Below are positions 44,855 through 56,034 of a stretch of DNA of 64,000 nt, piece by piece. Within the stretch, counting starts at the first letter, position 1. Each line of letters starts with the position of its first letter. The DNA comes from Myxocyprinus asiaticus. Its lineage: Eukaryota; Chordata; Actinopteri; Cypriniformes; Catostomidae. The DNA lies in assembly GCF_019703515.2 (NCBI RefSeq), contig NC_059368.1, forward strand, positions 34,560,735 through 34,624,734, read 5' to 3'. Below the pieces are notes generated by a model. The model was not told where the DNA came from. It made no database searches and worked only from the letters and a program-made list of their open reading frames with translations. The position numbers were made by a program, and so were the translations under genes.

Positions 44855-44860
44855 GCCTAA

Positions 44861-45317
44861 AGACAGAAGTATAAAACATTACTGGGATAGGCTACAGCTC
44901 TCACAAATCACTGGCTATTGGCCATTTCATACTAGTATTTCAGTGAATTTATAGCCATGCTGAAGCCATAAGCTGAATCTACACATAACTAACTAGCTTG
45001 ATACTAATAGGACTGCTGCATTAAGTTAAAATTTTACAAAATGGTTCTTTGCATTAAAAATTTAAAATCCCAAGGTACTATGAACTAACAATTGTTTTAG
45101 CCTATATTAATGTTGGTTAATGTCTTTTTTTTTTTTTTTTTTTTACTTAAGCATAATGCTAACACATGCTGCTTTTAATGTATTAGTGCAAGTTGGAATT
45201 AACAAAGTTAAATAAGCTTAGCTTAGTTATCATATATATCTTAAAGTTAATTCCAACATGCACTAATACATTAATATTAAAAGTGTTAACATTATGCTTT
45301 ATTAACTTCAAAACGAT

Positions 45318-45395
<78 letters not shown>

Positions 45396-47090
45396 ATATA
45401 AACAGGAATGTTTTCAAATGGCATTTTGAAGCTGAATCATATGGCTGCTCTATGGGGAATGCTGTCTGGGCTATTTGAACATTTTTCCTCTCAAGAAGAA
45501 AGAAATTTTAACATAAATCAGATTTCTCAGTGAGTTACCCTAGTAAGTTTGATAAACATGAACAAAATAAGAACTGGCTTCAAACAAAGTCTTCATTGCC
45601 CCAAAAGTGGGAATAAAAGACGGGAAACAATTCCATATCAGTAAAATAAAATGCAATGTTGCACACATTACCAAGGTCCTCTCTTGTCCCAGGTACAGAT
45701 GATAAATGAAGGTATATACTGTAGCAAATGTCTCATCTGTGATGAATTAACCTGTGTAACTGCACAGATTCGAATCTCTGGAACACAAGGACAAGGCCTC
45801 TGTGTCACACTGTCACTGACTTAAAGTGTTTGTAACTGTCAGAGGACTCAATGTGAGTTAAAGGCTGTTTCATGTGGCTTTAAACTAAAAAGAGTCATGG
45901 GATTTATCTACATGATTTAGCCTTATGCATTCCAAATACTCAAGCTGCACAAACATCACCTTTCAATAAAGATAAGATTGTATGGTATTAGGTAAGGTTT
46001 TGCACAGTCAAATTCTTCACAACAATTGTTTTTTTTTTTAACAAATAGATGCCACATTGACTTAAATGGTTTGAAAAGTTGGAAGAATCAGAGAACAGTC
46101 AATAGCCTATGTTTACCATTAGCCAATGAAAAAGCACTTGCTTTGCTAAACGACCGAGGAAAAGTTTATTTCAATCACACACACACACACACACACACAA
46201 AAAAAACTTATAGCATTTCAATGTCCTCACTAACTGCACTTACAACTTTACAGCATTAGAAGTCACTTTGTACAATTATGCAATCCAATCCATGTAGGCC
46301 AATTTCAGCCACTTTACCTTTTAGATGTGCTTTGTGAGAGGGAGTCCAGTGTTAGTTTCTGTCTTTTGAGATGTGTTGCTCAATTATGTACAGTGTGTTT
46401 TACTGAAGTTCTAAACGTAAGTTCGGCAGGAGCTTGTTCATCTACTGTAGGCCTGCCAATCATAACCCAAGGATATATAAGTGGCTGCTTCCCTCGCACC
46501 AGTGACAATTCTTCTGGCATTCCTCCTCCTCCCCTTCTCTACCTTTATATTTCATAACGCCCATACCAATTATATAAAAAAATGTCTTTACAGTTTTCTG
46601 ATATTCAAAACTTGTCTGATCTCAGAGCTCAAGCCCAGTCCAGCATTCAAGCCCCTCTGCTATACACAGCATGCCAAATACATTTACCGTAATGCACTCT
46701 AGGACTTCATGTACCAGCAAACTTGTGAAACAGGAGCTTGAAATTTTATGGGACAGAATGGGTTGTCTATTTATTTATTTTTTTATAATAATAATAATAA
46801 TAATAATAATAATTGTTATTATTATTAGTAGTAGTAGTAGTATACTATTTTTCGTATTCCAAATGAGAGAAGTGCAGAAGGCAACTATTTAAAATATTTT
46901 AAAATGGTAAAAATATCTCTTGAATCCTGCAGGTCAATGAGCATTCTTTAATCTTTAACCAGACCTAATAGACCAAAATATGGAATGAGAAAATATTTAA
47001 ATTAATTTTCTTTGTATTTATTCTTTTTCTCTGCTGCTTCAATGCAGGAAAGCATTTTGAGCAGATGGGTTAGTTAAAGTCTCTTTCTCT
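44861..47090. other. AT-rich stretch without recognised gene
   Basis: Contains a T20 run (45,125-45,144), (GT)n-(TA)n at 45,318-45,392, (CA)n at 46,176-46,199 and (AAT)n near 46,786-46,812. The frames at 46,026-46,259 (NSLCLPLANEKALALLNDRG) and 46,327-46,557 have no domain I recognise. A THAP exon for the transposase would be expected here on the minus strand but was not found. Confidence 0.45.
45318..45392. repeat. Compound (GT)n-(TA)n microsatellite
   Basis: GT repeats at 45,318-45,333 pass directly into TA repeats to 45,392. Confidence 0.95.
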
Positions 47091-47105
47091 CTCTGTCTTT
47101 GCAGG

Positions 47106-47260
47106 AAGGGGATAGAAACGTGGTCCATTGTAACATCACTAATAAAGAACTGGAAGAGTACATCTTCCTTACAGACCTCAGTCATGCTAGTTTTGTATCA
47201 TCTGCACACAACAGTGTAATCAAGAGGCTGTGTATATTGGTACACCGAGTACAGTTGTAA
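47106..47260 (+). CDS. Candidate terminal exon of an unknown gene
   Basis: A pyrimidine-rich tract (TTTCTCTCTCTGTCTTTGCAG) ends at 47,105. It is followed by an open frame beginning EGDRNVVHCNITNKELEEYI and continuing FLTDLSHASFVSSAHNS to TAA at 47,258. An AATAAATATAAA polyadenylation-like signal lies near 47,308. I do not recognise the peptide, and no upstream exon was identified. It may be the 3' end of a host gene or chance. Confidence 0.25.
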
Positions 47261-47377
47261 CATGTTTGCTTTTATTCACATGAAATTCCTTCATATGTCT
47301 ACCAACAAAATAAATATAAAAATCTTACATACATAGTTCCAATTTTCCACAAATAGTGTGTGAAGATACTCAAGGGA

Positions 47378-50300
47378 CTCAAGATGGCGCCAAGTATGGC
47401 TGCTGCATTGCGAGCACCGACACAACATGGTAGTGTTTTGTTTGTTTTGTTTATAATTCTTATGTTTTTTGTCTTGGATGTTGTGTGCCTTATTGTCTAC
47501 GACAAACAAACACTTTTGGACATTGGTTCAGCAATTACACACCATAAACCAGACTTCAAATTCCTCAATGCCGACCTGCTGTTTACAAACACGCAAGCGG
47601 AGCCCTTTGTCTGGGCTGCACGGCTGCGGAAAAGCAGGACAAAAAGGGGAAACAGAGCCGGCATTCTCATCAGAGTAAGAAGCCGTGCAAATCGACCCCC
47701 GCTACCCAGTATTCTACTGGGAAATGTTCAGTCTCTGGATAACAAGCTCTGCGAGCTGAAAGCGTGGATCTCTTTCCAACGAGAGATGAGAGACTGCTGC
47801 ATTATCTGCCTTATGGAAACTTGGATGTCTGCGGAGATTCCAGACTCCGCCATTGAACCCGCGGTGTTCTACGTGCACCGAGTGGACAGAGCGAAAGACC
47901 CCTCAGGTAAAAGCAGAGGTGGTGGTGTATGTTTTATGATCAACAAATCCTGGTGTGATCAGAGGAACGTACATTCTATCAAGTCTTTCTGCTCTCCTGA
48001 TCTGGAATTTCTCATGCTTCTGTGTCAACCATTCTGGCTACCGAGGGAATTCACAGCTGTATACATCCCGCCACAACCTGACACAGACCGGGCACTCAAG
48101 GAACTGTATGGGAGTATAAGCAAGCAGGAAACCGCGCACCCTGAGGCCGCGTTCATTGTGACCGGGGACTTTAATAAAGCCAGTTTCAAATCAGTCGCAC
48201 CAAAATACCACCAGCACATTAGTTTCAACACACGAGGGGACCGGGTTTTTGACCATTGCTACTCTCCCTTCCGGGATGGCTACAAATCCCTCCCCTGCCC
48301 ACCATTTGACAAACCACTCTTCGATTCTGCTTCTGCCCGCTTACAGGCAGAAACTGAAACAGGAAGCACCCACTCTCAGAACGATCCAGTGCTGGTCGGA
48401 TCAATCAGACTCTAAGCTACAAGACTGTTTTGATCACATGGACTGGGAGATGTTCCGGTCCGCCTCTGATGACGACATCGAGCTTTACGCTGATAGCGTA
48501 ATGTGTTTCATCAGAAAGTGCGTAGAGGACATCGTTCTGACCAGAACAACACGGATCTATCTGAACCAGAAGCCATAGATTAATAGTGACGTTTGCGCGG
48601 CACTTAATGTGCGGACCTCCGCTTTTAATTCCGGGAACACGGAGGAACATAAACAAGCCAGTTATGCCCTCCGAAGAACAGCAAAACGCCAGTACAGGAA
48701 CAAGATTGAAGGACAGTTTAACACCACCAACTTTAGAAGCATGTGGCAGGGAATTAACATCATCACGGACTTTAAAGGGAATAAAAACTCCGCCATGAAC
48801 AGCGCTGCCTCTCTCCCGGATGAGCTAAATATTTTTATGCTCATTTTGAGGGAAATAACACCGCCCTCGCGGAGAGAGCTCTCGCGGCCGAAGCTACAGA
48901 GGTTAGTTCCCTCTCCGTCTCTGTAGCGGATGTAACCCGATCCTTCCGATGGGTGAATATCCGCAAAGCCGTGGGTCCAGATGGCATTCCGGGCCGCATC
49001 ATCAGAGCGTGTGCAAACCAGCTGGCTGGTGTTTTTACGGACATTTTCAACCTTTCCCTCTCTTTGTCTGTAGTCCCCACATGCTTTAAAACGTCCACCA
49101 TTGTGCCTGTTCCAAAGCAATCAAAAATAACTTGCTTAAATGACTGGCATTCTGTTGCTCTGACCGCCATCATCAGCAAATGCTTTGAGAGACTAATCAG
49201 AGATTACATCTGCTCTGTGCTGCCTCTCTCTCTAGACCCATTGCAGTTTGCTTACCGCAACAACCGCTCCACTGATGATGCCATTGCATCTACAATACAC
49301 ACTGCTCTCTCCCACCTGGAAAAAAAGAACACTTATGAGAGAATGTTGTTTGTAGACTACAGCTCAGCATTCAACACCATTGTGCCCTCCAAGGTAGATG
49401 AGAAACTCCGGGCTCTGGGCTTAAACAGCACACTGTGCAGCTGGATCCTGGACTTCCTGTCAAGCAGATGCCAGGTGGTTAGAATAGGCAGCAACATCTC
49501 CTCATCACTGACCCTAAACACAGGAGCCCCACAGGGCCGTGTTCTCAGCCCACTCTTGTATTCCTTGTACACACATGACTGTGTGGCAACACATAGCTCC
49601 AATGCCATCATTAAGTGTGCTGATGACACGATGGTGGTAGGTCTGATCACTGACAATGGTGAAACAGCCTACAGAGAGGAGGTGCACACTCTGACACACT
49701 GGTGTCAGGAGCACAACCTCTCCCTCAACGTCAGTAAGACAAAGGAGCTTGTGGTGGACTTCAGAAGAAAAGACAGAGAACACAGTCCCATCACCATCAA
49801 TGGAGCACCAGTGGAGAGAGTCAGCAGCTTCAAGTTCCTGGGTGTCCACATCACTGAGGAACTCACATGGTCCATCCACACTGAAGTCGTTGTGAAGAAG
49901 GCTCATCAGCGCCTCTTCTTCCTGAGACAGCTGAGGAAGTTTGGAATGAACAGCCAGATCCTCACATGGTTCTACACCTGCACTGTAGAGAGCATCCTGA
50001 CTGGCTGCATCTCCGCCTGGTACGGCAATAGCACAGCCCACAACCGCAAAGCACTGCAAAGGGTGGTGCAAACTGCCAGACACATCATCGGAGGTGAGCT
50101 TCCCTCCCTCCAGGACATATATACCAGGCGGTGTGTGAAAAAAGCTTGGGGGATTATCAGAGACTCCAGCCAGCTGAGCCATGGGCTGTTCTCACTGCTA
50201 CCATCAGGCAGGCAGTATCGCAGCATCAGGACCTGCACCAGCTGACTCCATGATAGCATCTTCCGCCAAGCAATCAGACTTTTGAACTCTTGATCTCCCA

Positions 50301-50727
50301 AGATCAAAATACATCAGCACTGCACTTTATTACTCTTACTCTTATATCTCACACCGGACTGTCATAAATTATATTATTATTATATTATATTCTCTCTTAA
50401 CAACTTACTATCAACCGAGAGCCTGAATGTCAATACAGTACAATACAACCTACTGTACATTATATATATACTATATATACTTTTTTTTTTTTTATTGAAT
50501 AATGTGTATCTATATTGTGTGTATTGTATACTGTACAGTGTTGTTATTATTATTGTAAATGTTATTATTTGTATATTGTGTTGTGTGTAATTATGTGTAT
50601 ATTAGACTTTAAATTGTGTTGTGTTAATTTGATGTTATTGTAAATTGGTATATGTCTCATCACTGTCACGACTGCTATGTTGATCGGAACTGCACCCAAG
50701 AATTTCACACACCATTGCACTTGTGTA
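47378..50727 (+). mobile_element. L2/CR1-type LINE, copy B, main part
   Basis: Same family as 1,246-4,737, in the opposite orientation. It starts at GACTCAAGATGGCGCC and runs through the coding region and 3' UTR to CACTTGTG-TA at 50,726-50,727. A Tc1 element then interrupts it. The missing UTR end (TATGGCTGTGTGACAATAAA and the GATTT tail) resumes at 52,305 and ends near 52,350. The copy is dead but complete in length. Confidence 0.92.
47384..50295 (+). pseudogene. LINE endonuclease-RT, copy B, broken
   Basis: The frame starts [10 protein letters not shown] at 47,384 and holds the endonuclease to residue 344. Near 48,310 a 4-bp loss (GGCAAATCGGACCAC in copy A) shifts the frame and removes the SDH motif. 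TGG to TAG at 48,579 interrupts the linker, and further shifts occur near 48,690 and 48,920. From 48,953 the RT frame is open for 430 residues, but FADD is CADD and a TGA at 50,243 removes the last 20 or so residues. Confidence 0.9.
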
Positions 50728-52304
50728 CAGGTGCATCTCAATAAATTAGAATGTCGTGGAAAAGTTCATTTATTTCACTAATTCAACTCAAATTGTGAAA
50801 CTCGTGTATTAAATAAATTCCGTGCACACAGACTGAAGTAGTTTAAGTCTTTGGTTCTTTTAATTGTGATGATTTTGGCTCACATTTAACAAAAACCCAC
50901 CAATTCACTATCTCAAAAAATTAGAATACATCATAAGACCAATAAAAAAAAACATTTTTAGTGAATTGTTGGCCTTCTGGAAAGTATGTTCATTTACTGT
51001 ATATGTACTCAATACTTGGTAGGGGCTCCTTTTGCTTTAATTACTGCCTCAATTCGGCGTGGCATGGAGGTGATCAGTTTGTGGCACTGCTGAGCTGGTA
51101 TGGAAGCCCAGGTTTCTTTGACAGTGGCCTTCAGCTCATCTGCATTTTTTGGTCTCTTGTTTCTCATTTTCCTCTTGACAATATCCCATAGATTCTCTAT
51201 GGGGTTCAGGTCTGGTGAGTTTGCTGGCCAGTCAAGCACACCAACACCATGGTCATTTAACCAACTTTTGGTGCTTTTGGCAGTGTGGGCAGGTGCCAAA
51301 TCCTGCTGGAAAATGAAATCAGCATCTTTAAAAAGCTGGTCAGCTGAAGAAAGCATGAAGTGCTCCAAAAGTTCTTGGTAAACGGGTGCAGTGACTTTGG
51401 TTTTCAAAAAACACAATGGACCAACACCAGCAGATGACATTGCACCCCAAATCATCACAGACTGTGGAAACTTAACACTGGACTTCAAGCAACTTGGGCT
51501 ATGAGCTTCTCCACCCTTCCTCCAGACTCTAGGACCTTGGTTTCCAAATGAAATACAAAACTTGCTCTCATCTGAAAAGAGGGCTTTGGACCACTGGGCA
51601 ACAGTCCAGTTCTTCTTCTCCTTAGCCCAGGTAAGACGCCTCTGACGTTGTCTGTGGTTCAGGAGTGGCTTAACAAGAGGAATACAACAACTGTAGCCAA
51701 ATTCCTTGACATGTCTGTGTGTGGTGGCTCTTGATGCCTTGACCCCAGCCTCAGTCCATTCCTTGTGAAGTTCACCCAAATTCTTGAATCGATTTTGCTT
51801 GACAATCCTCATAAGGCTGCGGTTCTCTTGGTTGGTTGTGCATCTTTTTCTTCCACACTTTTTCCTTCCACTCAACTTTCTGTTAACATGCTTGGATACA
51901 GCACTCTGTGAACAGCCAGCTTCTTTGGCAATGAATGTTTGTGGCTTACCCTCCTTGTGAAGGGTGTCAATGATTGTCTTCTGGACAACTGTCAGATCAG
52001 CAGTCTTCCCCATGATTGTGTAGCCTAGTGAACCAAACTGAGAGACCATTTTGAAGGCTCAGGAAACCTTTGCAGGTGTTTTGAGCTGATTAGCATGTCA
52101 CCATATTCTAATTTTTTGAGATAGTGAATTGGTGGGTTTTTGTTAAATGTAAGCCAAAATCATCACAATTAAAAGAACCAAAGACTTAAACTATTTCAGT
52201 CTATGTGCATTGAATTTATTTAATACACGAGTTTCACAATTTGAGTTGAATTACTGAAATAAATGAACTTTTCCACGACATTCTAATTTATTGAGATGCA
52301 ACTA
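50728..52304 (-). mobile_element. Tc1-like transposon, family 1, copy 2, nested in LINE B
   Basis: 1,577 bp with about 205-bp IR/DR-type terminal repeats; the left end is CAGGTGCATCTCAATAAATT. The right end reads GAGATGCAACTA instead of GAGATGCACCTG, so its last four bases are altered. TA stands on both sides (50,726-50,727 and 52,305-52,306). Removing the element and one TA restores the LINE 3' UTR as seen in copy A. Confidence 0.96.
51009..52049 (-). CDS. Tc1 transposase, intact frame
   Basis: 346 residues without stop or shift, the usual length for Tc1. Start options are MVSQFGSLGY at 52,049 or MGKTADLTVV twelve codons later. The N-terminus has the helix-turn-helix KEGKPQTFIAKEAGCSQSAV, a GRKKCGRKRC basic segment and the second DNA-binding motif. 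The catalytic domain has FSDESKF, FQQDLAPAHT and [12 protein letters not shown] (DD34E). It ends GAPTKY, the normal Tc1 C-terminus. It would excise and insert the element at TA. It differs from copy 1 by few changes, so amplification was fairly recent. The changed right terminus may limit mobility of this copy itself. Confidence 0.93.
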   Translation of the reverse strand: MVSQFGSLGYTIMGKTADLTVVQKTIIDTLHKEGKPQTFIAKEAGCSQSAVSKHVNRKLSGRKKCGRKRCTTNQENRSLMRIVKQNRFKNLGELHKEWTEAGVKASRATTHRHVKEFGYSCCIPLVKPLLNHRQRQRRLTWAKEKKNWTVAQWSKALFSDESKFCISFGNQGPRVWRKGGEAHSPSCLKSSVKFPQSVMIWGAMSSAGVGPLCFLKTKVTAPVYQELLEHFMLSSADQLFKDADFIFQQDLAPAHTAKSTKSWLNDHGVGVLDWPANSPDLNPIENLWDIVKRKMRNKRPKNADELKATVKETWASIPAQQCHKLITSMPRRIEAVIKAKGAPTKY

Positions 52305-52350
52305 TATATGGCTGTGTGACAATAAAATGATTTGATTTGATTTGATTTGA
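52305..52350 (+). mobile_element. LINE copy B 3' tail after the Tc1
   Basis: TATATGGCTGTGTGACAATA followed by repeated TGATT units, the same 3' end as LINE copy A. Confidence 0.93.
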
Positions 52351-52665
52351 AGATGAGTGCATTTATTACAACATTGCTCATGCCACATGTTGTAACACTA
52401 CCCCGGGAAAGTTGTAACACTAATTTGTAGTTTGCTAAATAAGACATTAGGCCTACAGTTAACAAATTTAAGTGAATATACTGGCACATTTCTATTCAAA
52501 TATTTGATTTCAAATATTTCAATTGCTTGCATATGTATCAGTCATAACACATCAGCTGTAAATAATCTCTTGATTTGCCTAAACCTGATATGAGGCATCC
52601 TGTAATATGAACACACATGCAAACAAACAAAAATACAAATTTACAATTATATTTTTGGACCAAAC
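52351..52665. other. Unassigned spacer
   Basis: AT-rich sequence with GTTGTAACACTA repeated near 52,391 and 52,412. No gene is recognised. Confidence 0.45.
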
Positions 52666-53357
52666 CTACTTAAAGCTGAAGTATGTAATTTCTGTACCAC
52701 TAGTGCCACCAGATGGAATTGCAAAAATAAAAATTGTCTTATAAACAGCTTTCTTAACCCGCCCTTGTTTGTCGCTGATCAAACAAACGGGAAGTCCCAC
52801 CCTCAACTCACGCTCTGGTCGAATCAATGCTATCGTCTCACTTGTGATGGGTTGCTCAAAACACACCCTGTTTCCGAAATCTCGTACTGTCACAGTATGT
52901 ACTGTATTTGTTGAAGGATGCACTTCTCAGCCGGTGAAACAGTACATTCTTTTAGGTATGTGTGCGAGTAGCATGAATAGATTCTGGACAAACTTCATCC
53001 AAGGATGTGGGTATTGACCCATGACCCAATAATATGACGTAAGAACAACAACCGTGGAAATAACTTGCTCTAAATAAGCACCATTTAAGCACAATCAACA
53101 GCTTTACTGGTATATATACAATTGACAGTTCAGAAGAGCAGTCAGACTCACAGTTCTCCGCCTTTCTTTAAAATTCAGTGTTTTAAACGTCAAGTCTCTT
53201 CAGCCCCAGAGGGATTATGGGATCATTAAATGTCTAGTTGATCCGCACTTCAGATTCTTGTCAGAAATAGTAGGTCATCCGTATATTTCTTGTTTACTGC
53301 TTCATCAGTACTGAGGATTCGGACACAGTACTCCATTAGCATACAGTTTTTGACATA

Positions 53358-55006
53358 CAGTACATCCGGAAAGAATTCACAGCGCTTCACTTTTTCCACA
53401 TTTTGTTATGTTACAGCCTTATTCCAAAATGGATTAAATTCATTATTTTCCTCAAAATTCTACAAACAATACCCCATAATGACAACATGAAAGAAGTTTG
53501 TTTGAAATCTTTGCAAATGTATTAAAAATAAAAAACGGAAAAAAAAATCACACGTACATAAGTATTCACAGCCTTTGCTCAATACTTTGTTGAAGCACCT
53601 TTGGCACAAATTACAGCCTCAAGTCTTTTTGAGTATGATGCTACAAGCTTGGCACACCTATTTTTGGGCAGTTTCTCCCATTCTTCTTTGCAGGACCTCT
53701 CAAGCTCCACCAGGTAGGATGGGAAGCATCGGTGCACAGCCATTTTCAGATCTCTCCAGAGATGTTCAATCGGGTTCAAGTCTGGGCTCTGGCTGGGCCA
53801 CTCAAGGACATTCACAGAGTTGTCCTGTAGCCATTCCTTTGTTATCTTGGCTGTGTGCTTAGGGTCGTTGTCCTGTTGGAAGATGAACCTTCGCCCCAGT
53901 CTGAGGTCCAGAGCGCTTTGGAGCAGGTTTTCATCAAGGATGTCTCTGTACATTGCTGCATTCATCTTTCCCTCGATCCTGACTAGTCTCCCAGTTCCTG
54001 CCGCTGAAAAACATCCCCACAGCATGATGCTGCCACCACCATGCTTCACTGTAGGGATGGTATTGGCCAGGTGATGAGCGGTGCCTGGTTTCCTCCAGAC
54101 ATGACGCTTGCCATTCAGGCCAAAGAGTTCAATCTTTGTTTCATCAGACCAGAGAATTTTGTTTCTAATTGTCTGAGAGTCCTTCAGGTGCCTTTTGGCA
54201 AACTCCTGGCGGGCTGTCATGTGCCTTTTACTGAGGTGTGGCTTCCATCTGGCCACTCTACCATACAGGCCTGATTGGTGGAGTGCTGCAGAGATGGTTG
54301 TTCTTCTGGAAGGTTCTCCTCTCTCCACAGAGAAATGCTGGAGCTCTGTCAGAGTGACCATTGGGTTCTTGGTCACCTCCCTGACTAAGGCCCTTCTCCC
54401 CCGATCACTCAGTTTGGCCGGGCGACCAGCTCTAGAAGAGTCCTGGTGGTTCCAAACTTCATCCATTTACGGATGATGGAGGCCACTGTGCTCATTGGGA
54501 CCTTCAATGCTGCAGAAATGTTTCTGTACCCTTCCCCAGATCTGTGCCTTGATACAATCCTGTCCTGGAGGTCTACAGACAATTACTTGGACTTCATGGC
54601 TTGGTTTGTGTTCTGACATGCACTGTTAACTGTGGGACCTAATATAGACAGGTGTGTGCCTTTCCAAATCATGTCCAATCAACTGAATTTACCACAGGTG
54701 GACTCCAATCAAGTTGTAGAAACATCTCAAGGATGATCAGTGGAAACAGGATGCACCTGAGCTCAATTTTGAGTGTCATGGCAAAGGCTGTGAATACTTA
54801 TGTACATGTGATTTTTTTTTTTTTTTCGTTTTTTATTATTAATACATTTGCAAAGATTTCAAACAAACTTCTTTCACATTGTCATTATGGGGTATTGTTT
54901 GTAGAATTTTGAGGACAATAATGAATTTAATCCATTTTGGAATAAGGTTGTAATGTAGCAAAATGTAGAAAAAGTGAAGCGCTGTGAATACTTTCCGGAT
55001 GCACTG
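53358..55006 (-). mobile_element. Tc1-like transposon, family 3
   Basis: 1,649 bp. The ends are CAGTACATCCGGAAAG on the left and CTTTCCGGATGCACTG on the right, with inner direct repeats AAGTATTCACAGCCTTTGC and its complement GCAAAGGCTGTGAATACTT. TA flanks both ends (53,356-53,357 and 55,007-55,008). The terminal repeats of about 190 bp again show the IR/DR layout. Confidence 0.95.
53579..54597 (-). pseudogene. Tc1 transposase, family 3, early stop and frameshift
   Basis: The probable start is ATG at 54,597 (MKSK), followed at once by TAA. That frame continues DLQDRIVSRHRSGEGYRNIS and [18 protein letters not shown], the first DNA-binding motif. One frameshift near 54,450 leads into a 295-residue open frame with [53 protein letters not shown] (DD34E complete) and the end GASTKY. 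So the catalytic domain is intact while the N-terminus is broken. Confidence 0.92.
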
Positions 55007-55150
55007 TACTATATAGTAGGGAAGTATAGATATTCGGTCGCAGCAAAACAGAGGAATTTCCATAGCGCCATAGAGAATTAAGAAAATTTACCTATGAATG
55101 GCTTACTTATACAGTAGTTGTCTTTGCATATAAAGCTAGGATAGGGGAAA

Positions 55151-56034
55151 AGTTTTTCCGTCCATCCATCCGTCCTGTTTGTCTTGCTTAATTGACTGAA
55201 TAAAAGCTAACAAAACTTTAGAAGGAACATTTGCAACCTTGTTTTTGTGCTGTGGATAGTTGTTAAACAAGATACAGTTGTTACACAGTCAGTCATCTGT
55301 GCCCCACTGACCACCTTGCATGTTTGTCTGAATTTCTCAGTAATTTTGTATTCGAGCATGTTCCAAAATAAGTTCATTTTAAGCAGACAAATCCTTAATT
55401 ACAACAAGCACTGAAGTGTATACATTTATCAGTACTTCACCTGTGTTCCCTAAGAAGCAAACCAATGACCTTGGCATTTCTGGCACCATGCTCTACCAGT
55501 TGAGCTAATTTAAGATAACAATTTGAGGCACATTATTCCTGGACTTTGGAAATGTGTTGCTGTTGTCATCATTAAATCATTCAGAGAACAAAGGAGTTAC
55601 TTGGCGTAAGCAGACAAGAACTAGAGTTCAGACAGCGAGAGCAGATAATTTGAGCATATTTAAACAATAGTTAGATTAGAAGAAAACTTCCCTTGGATCA
55701 GATTGTTTTAGGTTGAATCTTTTTAGTAGTTTTGTAATCTTTCATTAATTTTTGTTTGGATATCTATTTTGATCCCATGAAATGATAAAATTTAATAATT
55801 TATCTGTTTGTGTATCCTTAGAAGGATATGTTTGAAATATGTTCTAGTCTTTGATAGGATTTTGAATTATAATCTAAGACTCTGCATTAATTAACGCCAA
55901 CCCCCCCCACCCCCCCCCCCATGTTTTTCTCACCATCAAATCATGGTTCTCCTCCCTTTATATCACCCTGAAAAAAAAAAAAAAAGGAAATGTGCTAACC
56001 TGTAGTCAGTACCTCAAGGTTTCTACTTAATCTT
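55151..56034. other. Unassigned AT-rich stretch
   Basis: No gene. There is a C-rich tract at 55,902-55,920 and a poly-A tract at about 55,972-55,986. Confidence 0.5.

Larger units (their letters stand above)
42100..44860. mobile_element. ISL2EU-like two-gene DNA transposon remnant
   Basis: A plus-strand multi-exon SWIM/YqaJ-nuclease gene converges on a minus-strand transposase fragment with the HTH_Tnp_4-type block and the linker usually found after a THAP finger. Known families: eukaryotic ISL2EU/IS4EU DNA transposons encode a DDE transposase plus a YqaJ-like exonuclease. Here the DDE catalytic part is absent and the two frames meet at about 44,320-44,360. Terminal inverted repeats were not found, so outer limits are only those of recognisable coding sequence. 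Confidence 0.65.
52668..55150. mobile_element. MITE-like dispersed repeat (copy 2), split by a Tc1
   Basis: 52,680-52,870 (ACCACTAGTGCCACCAGATGG, GGAATTGCAAAAATA, GAAGTCCCACCCTC) matches 11,420-11,560 in order. The far-end landmarks GGCTTACTTATACAGTAG and TTTGCATATAAAGCTAGG lie at 55,100-55,137, after the Tc1 at 53,358-55,006. The part between 52,870 and 53,357 is not well matched, so the copy is incomplete or diverged. Confidence 0.45.

Noticed and set aside
46026..46259. Possible THAP exon for the ISL2EU-like transposase
   Set aside because: Wrong strand and no C2CH pattern; ends in a (CA)n-derived His-Thr repeat.
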